From Dromaius novaehollandiae (taxonomy: Eukaryota; Chordata; Aves; Casuariiformes; Dromaiidae): a DNA stretch of 64,000 bases. Of this stretch, positions 55,301 through 64,000 are shown piece by piece. The notes under the pieces were generated by a model that did no database searches, was not told the origin of the DNA, and saw only the letters and a list, made by a program, of their open reading frames with translations. The stretch covers positions 620,001 through 684,000 of the forward strand of contig NC_088117.1 in NCBI RefSeq assembly GCF_036370855.1, read 5' to 3'. Both the position numbers and the translations under genes were made by a program. Numbering within the stretch: the first letter of the stretch is position 1; every line of letters starts with the position of its first letter.

Positions 55301-58300
55301 AGTTCAATAACATCTGGACTTGTACATCCTATTACCTTAGTCTACAGCTCATGCTGTACCAGGTGGGACTTGCCTCCTGTTCCTCCCCTCATACCCTGGT
55401 GGTTTCAGTCCTCTTAATATCCCCATGTCATGCAGTGCCATGATTCTTTCTGTCCTTTGGAAGCCAGAAAATGCCCCAGAAGGACACTGTGGTTGACTAA
55501 TGTGCCACAGACCAGCTTCCCTGTCAATTGAGATAAAAGTGGAAGTCCAAGCGCAGTTTCAGAAAGTGATGGACACTTTCTGGAGCTTCTCTAGTCCCTG
55601 CAGAGAGAGCAGAAAGGCCCTTAGGTCTCCTCTAGTCAATGGATAATTGCTCAGCTTTTACTACACCAAACAGTTCTTAGAGGGTGAAGAAGAGGAAGAG
55701 GAAAAACTCCAGACTCTGTAGGCCTTTGCCAAAGCTCTCCAAAGTGCCCAGGTCAGGTACAACCTCAGTCAGTTTTTCCATCACAAGAATGCTTCGTATT
55801 AGACTTTCTCTTTCTCTTCAGCCTGTCAGAATTGCTGGACTGGGGACATTTGCTGTTGTTAGAGAGCGAGTACAGAATAGAAAGAATGACCTGGTGGTTG
55901 TTGAGAGACCAGTGTTTCGTCTTTCGAGGGCTATTGCAAAGGCTTATGATCTCCCGTATGACAACAAAGATATTCCTGGTAAGAAGAAAAACCCCTTTGC
56001 TCACTCTTGCAGCTGTGTCTGGAGCGATCCTCTCCTTTCAAAGCACCTCACCTTCTCTCTGCTGTGACCATCAGCCTGGTGTCCCCTGGGGAGAGGACAC
56101 TGACACAAACAGTGGAGACATTTGCAGATAAACTTGGGGGGGTGGGGAGGGGAGAGGGGAGAGGAATTCTAAGGGCTGTTGTGAAGTCCTGCTGTTTTCC
56201 TTCTTCATTCCAGCCATTTGACATGGCATGGCTAATCTTCTTCAAACCCAGAGTATATGGCCTGAGAGAAGAGATGCAATGGGCAAGCATCCTCCCCCTT
56301 GCCATGGGGACTGTCTCCATCCTCCCTGCTTGTCGTGCTGTCCTGTGTACTGTTCGTACCACAGGGCTGAGAGGCTTTCTTCCTATTTCTGTGTTGAAGA
56401 AATCATTCCTGTCCCCTTGGCATCTCAATTGTAAGAGAGCTTTGAACTTCCTCCAGGAAGGGATTACAGCACTTACTTTCAGGGAAATTACCAGAGGTAC
56501 CAACCAACCTATACTCTGTATCACCTCTAGTCCTAGCAGATGCTGACTCTTCAGTTTATTCTGTTTAGCATTTCAGTAACGCTTTCTTCCTCTTGCACTA
56601 TTTTCCAGCTCATAACCACACTGAGCAACTGCAGTATGCTCGGATTGCCTCAGACATCTCCGTTTCTCAGAGGACAGTGGAGGGTTGCATAGAAAAGACC
56701 ATGCGTCTTTTCTCTCTCTGCATAGAGAATGGCAAGAATGTTGCCTTTGTTTTAAATGATGTCGGCATGCTTGTTATCCAGGGAAAAGATGTGAAAATAA
56801 GATTTTATAAAGACTTTCTGAAAAGGCTGAATGGGACTGAAAAGATGCTAGAAGCTCTTCTTGGAGTAAGATTTCCATTTTTCTAGTACTACTTGGAGTT
56901 CTTTTGCACTTCTCTTAAAGGACAAGGGAACTCATAGCTCCTCTTTCCAAAAGAGGTCTAGCTTCTGGGGCTAGACATGGACTATAGCTCTCTGTAAAGG
57001 CCTTCTCTCACATTCAGAGGTCTTGGCAGCAGCAGGATGTAAGAAAAGCTGTACTGGGTCCAATCAAAGACCCCGTGAGCCCACTCCCATCCCCAAGAAA
57101 AAGCCTAAGGGAAAGAGCCTAAGAAAAAGCTCTTTGGGCACCAGCAGAAAAGCTGGTGGGCTTTTCAAAAGCAGAAAAGCTATTTGGGCTGGTGCCACTC
57201 TGAGTTAACAGCATCAGGTGACCTTGCTGCTTATTAATGAGTTTCTGCTTTGGCCATGTTTGGGATTCTGAGGTAGTGAGTTTGGCAATTTCACCATCTG
57301 CTACACACAAACATTTCTGAGCCCCTGTTAGAAAATGCATGCCTAATCATTTCATGGGACAGCCCTGAGTTCTTGTGTCAGGAGAACTCATCATGCCCCC
57401 CTCACCTTCTCCCTGTCCAGCACGTCTTTCACAGCTGCTTCTTGCCTTGGGCGAGACCCAGAGGCACCGGCAGACATGAGCTCCTCATTCCCTCTGAGGG
57501 AGGAATGATTTACCCCAAGACGTGCAGCCAGGCTGCAGCACAGCCCTGGTTCCCAGCTCTGTCTCTCCCACCTGGCTCACTCTCTGGGGTCTTGTCAGCA
57601 TGTTTTCTGGGCCTTTGCTCCAGTAGGTCCCCATCCAAGATCCGGACCCCCTCAGATATTTGGCACTCCCAGGTCTTAACAACTGTGCAAAGGAAAAGGA
57701 AGGACTATGCCTCTCTGTAACTCCAAGCTGCAGATGCAGTCATTTGCATCCTAGGAGAGACTTGGGGTTAAGCCCATATCTGAGTCCTTTGTTCTCCATT
57801 CAGGAACAGTCACAACAAGCCAAAAGACAAAAGCCAACACCCAGAAACCCCAGCTAATCAAATCTGCTTGCCTTCTTGGACTTCTCCATTAGAAAAGAAT
57901 GGGCCTCCTGACTGAATCTCATGATTCTTGCCCTCAGAAAAAAGCCTGGTGATGCTATTACCCATTCCAAATTATCTATTTAACAGCTTCTCTTTGCTAT
58001 TACTGTTATTATTGTTAATGAAGGAGCACTTGGTGACAGGGCTTCAGAGGGACAGGAGCAGGAGAGTGGCTTGCTGCCTCTGTGAGCAAGAAGACAATTT
58101 CCTTGGCATCATCTCACATGTCTCTGTCTCTATTGCAGATGCCAGAGATGAGGGATTCCGTCCTGTCAGGCACTGAGACTGTGGCTTCCCAGATCCGCTC
58201 TGGCAGTGTCATTGTCTTCCCACAGTGAGTATGTTGGGTTCAGCAGCCCCTGGCTGACCAAGCCAGGACCTTCTCAGCTTGCGTCTGGTTGTGCTGTCTT

Positions 58301-61300
58301 GCCAGGGCTTGTGAAGTCCTCTCAGGAAGTTATTCAGAACTAATCAGCAGTGGACCTCTATGATGCATCACACAGTTTCTGGATATAGTCTAGAGTAATG
58401 CTGCATATTCTGCTCTCTTACCAGAAATTTTACATTAGCTCCCTAATATCTTTGTGACCAGATTATTAACACAAGGTGCAAAGCAAATATGGAGCTCTTA
58501 TTCAAACTGGAGTCTTCTGGTTTCCAGGTATGAACTCCAGATTGTGCAGCCTGCCATCAAAGGACCCGCAGAGCTCACCGAAGAACAGGAGGAGGAGAAG
58601 GATGATAATGGCAACAAAAAAGGTAGTGGAAGGGTTGACACCTGGGTGGTGTTTGGACATTCTCCTCACTAATGGGACATTATAGCCAAGGCTACAATGC
58701 AAGGCATAGGCAACTTCATTTCATTTTGAAAGTTGGGAATTCCAGTCCTGCTTTCTTAATTGTTCACAAACATACAAGTATCTTTGGGCTGAACACACCA
58801 AAAGAGTGAACTTGCACACACGAGATCTGTAGAGAGATCCCAAAGTCTGTGCCCTTCATGGGAATTTCTCCCTCCTTCCCCGCAAGGCTCCATTTAGTCA
58901 CCAGCATTTCTCAGCAAGGCCTCCCCCTGCTTTTCACGATATAGACAAGAGAAGCCAGTAGTACCAGAATTCCCCAGGGAATAACATTACCCTTTAGAAA
59001 TTAAGAGTTGGACAACATCCAGTGTCACGAAAGGCCTAAAACCTCATGGGAAACATGGCTCCAGGGGGATGGCTTGGTGCAGTTTCATCACATGTATGCA
59101 CACCTGCCCATCATTCCTGTTAGAATGGGCACAAAGATGCTGTTTGAAGAGTTCTCTGCTTTCTTGCTTGCAGGGGCTCTTCCTGACAATCGCCTTCTCT
59201 CCAGAGAGAGGCATGCTCCACCCAAAAAGACTTCTATCCATAAGGAGGAAGACAAGATGCACAAAACCAGGGGAAAAGGGCTTCCTGACAGGTCAGACTT
59301 GGGGGAAAATGGATGTGGGGGACCCTGTGCTCTTATTCTTTTTAGGAATAAGAAGTTTCCTTCAGACACAATGTCTGGGCTAAGTCTGGCAGGCTATTAC
59401 CATGTGGTACAGATGCTAAAGTTTCCTTGTTGGGTAATCAGAGCATTAATGCAACTGCCAGGAGGGATCTGTGGTATTAGAGCCTTGAAATAACAGACAG
59501 GAGCCTCCATTCCCATGACTCTGGCCTTCTTCTTGATCTACCAAGAGAAGGCCTAAACCTGGGCATCCTGAGCTTTCCTAGGGAGTGTTGTGCCACACCT
59601 GATGTTGCAGCTTGGGGTTATCTCTTTCTCTGTATTTGAAAGTACTTGGTCGAATGCAACCAATCTTCCTGCAGAGCTAGCTGCCTTCTGCTGCAGGGGC
59701 ACACCTTGGGAGACCAAACTGGAAAACAAACTCGTCCTCTACTCATACAGATGCCTTCTATTCTACCTTTTTAGTCCACCACCACCAATCCAGTGGAGCT
59801 CAGTGAAGAAAGTGGAAGCCAAAAAGAAAGAAATCCCTCATGCTGGACCAAAACTTGTAAACTTTATTGCTGAAGCTATTAAGACAAAAGAGCAGGTATA
59901 TAATAGGGAGTGATGCAATGTTTGCGTAGTAGTTTATTGTAGAAAAGCACGGTTGTACAGCCATTGACTCTGAAAAGATGTCGCAGTGTGTGCTCATTTG
60001 TACATTAAGTGACTTCTCCTGGAGTCTACTTTAAAAGATGGGGGTTACTGTATGTTTAGAATCTGCTCTTCACTTCTGTTGTCTCATGAAACACATTAGA
60101 ACACCTTCCTTGCCACTATTTATAATGGAGTTCAAAATCAAAATGCCAGGCTTTTCTGGGATAGGAAATAGGAGTTTTTTAGATCATTGGTTAGTTCACA
60201 CCTTGGTTGAGCCCACGATAATTCAGGAGCAAAACACAGCTGACAAAAAGGGGCAGAAAAGAGAGTGAGAAATCAATAATAATAATGAATATAAAAACAA
60301 AAGCAGATGAGACTGACATTGCTGCTGTTACATTTCTGTGGCCCTCCAGAGAAGAATCCTCCAGGTTAAGAAACGACACCAAAGAGGTCTCTGTGAACTT
60401 CAAGCTGTAGAAAGACAGGAGAAGAAAGAATGGCAGAAGAAAGAGAAAGACAGAAGGAAAGAAAAGGAAAAATTGGCACCATCAATCCCTGGGAGAGGAA
60501 AGGATAATCTACAGAGGGCCACGGTACAGGCAGCATTTTAAAATAGACAGGAAGAAAACATCTCTCTCCTACAGAGGAGCTTGAGATTTCAGGCTATTTC
60601 AAGTATTCCTGGAACTGTTACTGCAAAATGGCAGGAGTCTCATGAGAAAGGGTCAATTGGGCGATGCAGTGAAACCCTGGTCAGACTCCAGCATCCAACT
60701 CCTGGGGCAGGCGGAGGTCCTTCTTCTGGTTCCCCCTCTACTGCCACAGTATCCCGGCCAGAATTCACCCCTGGGATCTGTACGCTGGCAAACAGCCCTG
60801 TGTCTTTGCAGCATGCTTGTCTGAGATTCTCCCTTCCTTTGCAGAAACCCACTGTTTCTTGGGGCACCACGCAAATCCCTTCTGCCAGCATGAGGAGGAA
60901 GGTGACCAGCCCAGATCTCATAGAGGGAATGATGGGGAACTGGAAAGAGGATGGCGAATCATCCTCAGAGAAGGAGGGTGACAACTCACTGGAGATACCC
61001 CCAAAAAGGTAAGTATGGAGCAAGTCGTGCCAAGGCCTGGGGCAGCTGAGTAGCACTGACCCATCTGCAGGGTCAAGGATCCAAATCCCTGATCCGTGGC
61101 TCTCCTCTGAGCTGTCAAGCCATGGGGAGACCTGGGGTCAGGAGCCCCCAACTCCAGGTGCCTTTCTGCAGCCCAAAGCAAATGCCTAAACCTCATGCTG
61201 TGGGCACCAGTGAGACTCTGTGTGCAGGGCCTGGGGAAGGTGAGAGGCAGGAAGGTTTCAGCCAGAGCGTGAGTGAGGGTTTCTTCCTGTTGTTCTAGGC

Positions 61301-61425
61301 CAATTTCCCCAGGGACAAGCCAGGCCCTGCTCGAGATAGTGCCGTGCATCCTGGGACAGGTTGACCGAAGTCGGAGGGGACACAGGCATGAAGAGAGGGA
61401 TCGGGAAGATAAGCTGAAGTGGTAA
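55301..61425 (+). CDS. CCDC81: CCDC81-like protein, 5' exon not found
   Basis: Ten exons with consistent phases: 55,301-55,362, 55,822-55,978, 56,609-56,865, 58,139-58,224, 58,528-58,622, 59,174-59,291, 59,775-59,895, 60,350-60,523, 60,845-61,008, 61,299-61,425 (TAA). The first three match the two HU-like domains of CCDC81: FNNIW, VRIAGLGTFAVVRERV, VVERPVFRLSRAI, then VEGCIEKTMRLFSL, VLNDVGMLVIQGKDVKIRF and YKDFL. Exon 4 (MRDSVLSGTE...IVFPQ) also follows the family. Later exons are Lys/Glu-rich and coiled-coil-prone. About 452 residues are visible, shorter than the usual CCDC81. The family is linked to centrosome and cilium biology; in birds it is expanded. The initiating exon is missing or lies unrecognised before 55,301. 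Confidence 0.8.
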
Positions 61426-61529
61426 ATATATCCAGATATGGGTGGTGTTTCCCCTCAGGCAACGCCCTTGCTTCCACCCCCAGCAGCAGCAGGGGAAAGA
61501 AGGGCTGTTCCCAACACACACTTCCCCAG
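60694..61529. repeat. Near-identical direct repeat, first copy
   Basis: Matches 63,165-64,000 with only a few differences noticed (for example CACAGTATCCCGG against CACAGCATCCTGG). The match continues to the window end, so the true extent is unknown. Confidence 0.9.
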
Positions 61530-61629
61530 TAGAGCCACCTTCTGCTGCAGAGCGGGGTGCCCAGCCTGGGAGCAAAGGATGGCAATCTTCCCTGTGCTCC
61601 CACTAACTCCTCTTGCTGTGTGTCTGCAG

Positions 61630-63896
61630 TGAGCTGGCTGTTTTGAAGTGGAGAATGTGCAGGAAAAAGAAGAGCCAAGGCAATGACACTCCTGTGGCTG
61701 GACCCCAACCTGCACAAACTATTTGTGACAGTCCTGAGAGAGCAGGACAGGTACATGATAGACAGTGATGTAATTCTTGTCTCATAATTCATTGTAGAAA
61801 AGCACAGTTATATGGCTACAGAGTCTGAAATAGCTAATCTGTACTCATTTGAACATTAAGTGATTTCTTCTGGAGCTTCCTTTAAACCACGTATCTTCAG
61901 TTGTTTGTCTTTTTGGAGTGTGTTCTTTGCTCCCGTCATCTTATGCAACATATCAGACCATCTTCCTTGGCACCATTCTTCATGGAGATAAAAAGGCACT
62001 GTTCATAATGCAAATAAAAATGCCAGGCTTTTCTAGGGTAGGAAATAATTTCTATTCAGATCATTGTTCAGTTTGTGCTTTGGTTGTGCCTGTTATAACT
62101 GAGGAGCAGACATGGCTGATAGAAAGGCTAAAGACAAGGGCATGATTGGGGGCAGAAGAGAGGGTGAGAACTAAAAAAATCCCACAAAGCACAGATGAGA
62201 CTCCCACTGCTACTGTTGCATTTCTGTGACCCTTCAGGAATTCTACGCTCTCCCTGTGAGGAAAGATCAAAGTAAACACTGGGAAGCCTTACGTAAGAAG
62301 TACCTGAAGACAGCAAGGACAAGGTCGCCTTCATCAACAGCAAGAAGGGAAAGGGAACATCTGTGGAAGGCCCAGGTACCAGAAACCTTGTGAAACACGC
62401 AGTAAAATAGCATTTCTCTCCTCCAGAAGAGCTGAGCTTTGAAGGTCTCCAAGTCAGCATGGCATCATTGCTGCAAAATTGCAGGGCAGGTGACTCCTAT
62501 CTGTCATGCTTGCCTGCTTATTACTGTAAGGGAGATGTAGTTAGAAAAAGCCAAAGGGCAAAGCCAGCAATCTGCCATGGTGAGCACATACACTGATCAT
62601 CCCTCCCCCGAACTCAGACAACCTCTGTTTCAGGTATCTGCACTTGCATTTGGACACATCTGTTCACAGTCCAATGACCTGAGCCATATCTAGACTACCT
62701 ATAAGGCAGCTAGTTCTTTTATTTAGTCTTCACTGCATTGGAATGATCAGGAACATTATTCGTAATAGGAAGGCACATTTTCTGGAAGTTTAGTTTTTAA
62801 CCGAAGCACTAGGATTTCCTTCCAAGCATGCTGACATTAAAAAAAGTTCTGCTTGTCTCAATGCACAAGGGATGAAGTCTTTAACTTCACTGGACAAAAA
62901 GATTTGAGAAGGAGTGTTGTAAACATGCCTTTGCAGCACTACAGGCCTTCAGCGCTGATCAGTGGTATGGCCTCTGCCCACACTTCCATCTAAACTGCAT
63001 GCTACTTTTTGCCCCTGCATAGTGGTAGAAACTGTATCTGTTGAGATATTATGGCTAGGTGCTGGATGAAATGGAAAGTAAAAAAGAGTTCTGCAAAACT
63101 GTGAGGGCTTTTGATTAGAAATTCCTTTAAAAAACACAAAACCACCACCAACAAAAAACAAAATCCCAACTCCTGGGGCAGGCGGAGGTCCTTCTTCTGG
63201 TTCCCCCTCTACTGCCACAGCATCCTGGCCAGAATTCACCCCTGGGATCTGTACGCTGGCAAACAGCCCTGTGTCTTTGCAGCATGCTTGTCTGAGATTC
63301 TCCCTTCCTTTGCAGAAACCCACTGTTTCTTGGGGCACCACGCAAATCCCTTCTGCCAGCATGAGGAGGAAGGTGACCAGCCCAGATCTCATAGAGGGAA
63401 TGATGGGGAACTGGAAAGAGGATGGCGAATCATCCTCAGAGAAGGAGGGTGACAACTCACTGGAGATACCCCCAAAAAGGTAAGTATGGAGCAAGTCGTG
63501 CCAAGGCCTGGGGCAGCTGAGTAGCACTGACCCATCTGCAGGGTCAAGGATCCAAATCCCTGATCCGTGGCTCTCCTCTGAGCTGTCAAGCCATGGGGAG
63601 ACCTGGGGTCAGGAGCCCCCAACTCCAGGTGCCTTTCTGCAGCCCAAAGCAAATGCCTAAACCTCATGCTGTGGGCACCAGTGAGACTCTGTGTGCAGGG
63701 CCTGGGGAAGGTGAGAGGCAGGAAGGTTTCAGCCAGAGCGTGAGTGAGGGTTTCTTCCTGTTGTTCTAGGCCAATTTCCCCAGGGACAAGCCAGGCCCTG
63801 CTCGAGATAGTGCCGTGCATCCTGGGACAGGTTGACCGAAGTCGGAGGGGACACAGGCATGAAGAGAGGGATCGGGAAGATAAGCTGAAGTGGTAA
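61630..63896 (+). CDS. CCDC81: Duplicated last four exons of the CCDC81-like gene
   Basis: Exons 61,630-61,750, 62,238-62,375, 63,316-63,479 and 63,770-63,896 (TAA) correspond to exons 7-10 of the preceding gene. The first has the same 121-nt length and phase but a strongly changed sequence (LKWRMCRKKKSQG). The second is shorter (138 against 174 nt). The last two are almost identical to the originals, at a shift of 2,471 bp. Because exon 9 and exon 6 both end in phase 2, these exons could be spliced in as an alternative C-terminus when exon 10 is skipped. Use is not shown by the sequence. Confidence 0.6.
62480..63164. other. Extra segment inside the CCDC81-like duplication
   Basis: About 650 bp with no counterpart in the first copy between exons 8 and 9. 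It ends in an A/C-rich run. No gene or known element recognised; an inserted retroposon remnant is possible. Confidence 0.4.
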
Positions 63897-64000
63897 ATAT
63901 ATCCAGATATGGGTGGTGTTTCCCCTCAGGCAACGCCCTTGCTTCCACCCCCAGCAGCAGCAGGGGAAAGAAGGGCTGTTCCCAACACACACTTCCCCAG
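63165..64000. repeat. Near-identical direct repeat, second copy (cut by window end)
   Basis: Copy of 60,694 onward, shift 2,471. It starts right after an A/C-rich run (ACAAAACCACCACC...). Carries CCDC81-like exons 9 and 10 again. Confidence 0.9.

Noticed and set aside
57020..57208. Lys-rich frame between CCDC81-like exons 3 and 4
   Set aside because: Using it would break the phase-0 join between exons 3 and 4, and its splice sites are weak; kept as intron.
1..64000. Bacterial or phage defence system, CRISPR array, rRNA or operon
   Set aside because: The window has spliced genes, CpG island, LTR elements and microsatellites; no direct-repeat/spacer array, ribosome binding sites or compact gene runs were seen.

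Overview
The window looks like vertebrate, most probably avian, nuclear DNA. It has multi-exon genes with GT-AG introns, a GC-rich CpG-island promoter, two classes of endogenous retrovirus (ERV) and a CCDC81-like gene (a family expanded in birds). The bird assignment is inference. No bacterial genes, tRNA, rRNA or CRISPR array were seen.

Layout. (1) 1-45,060 is a tandem array of near-identical 18.4-kb units: 1-18,447, 18,448-36,883, and a third from 36,884 that keeps its near-perfect identity only to about 45,060. Each full unit carries three things. The first is a minus-strand, gamma-type, heavily deleted ERV (ERV-A) interrupted by a plus-strand solo LTR. The second is a CpG-island promoter and a plus-strand gene for a small type I membrane or secreted protein that I do not recognise. 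The third is several kb with no recognisable gene. (2) 45,061-46,620 holds the 3' end of the third gene copy. It differs from the units and is the only copy with an intact transmembrane exon and cytoplasmic tail, giving an open 12-exon, 362-residue model. (3) 46,621-48,307 has no recognised gene. (4) 48,308-51,113 is an inverted, older copy of the 3' half of ERV-A plus its flank. (5) 51,114-54,881 is a beta-like ERV (ERV-B) with two LTRs, sitting exactly where the inverted segment ends. (6) 54,882-64,000 contains a CCDC81-like gene whose first exon is not visible, followed by a duplicated set of its last four exons.

The unrecognised gene is the most interesting item. It has a signal-peptide exon, five 72-nt exons and one 78-nt exon that encode a repeating module (DVA-x-x-E-x-x-P-A-S-Q-L-x-P-V), a charged helical exon, a transmembrane exon and an Arg/Lys-rich tail. 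All its internal exons are phase 1-1. The two full array units have lost the first transmembrane exon to a stop, carry a second transmembrane exon 2.1 kb downstream, and have a frameshifted tail. The array copies therefore probably encode a secreted or tailless form while the edge copy encodes the full receptor-like form.

Exon calls come from reading splice consensus and phase by eye, without transcripts, so exon use is inferred. The very high identity between units also leaves room for assembly effects on copy number.
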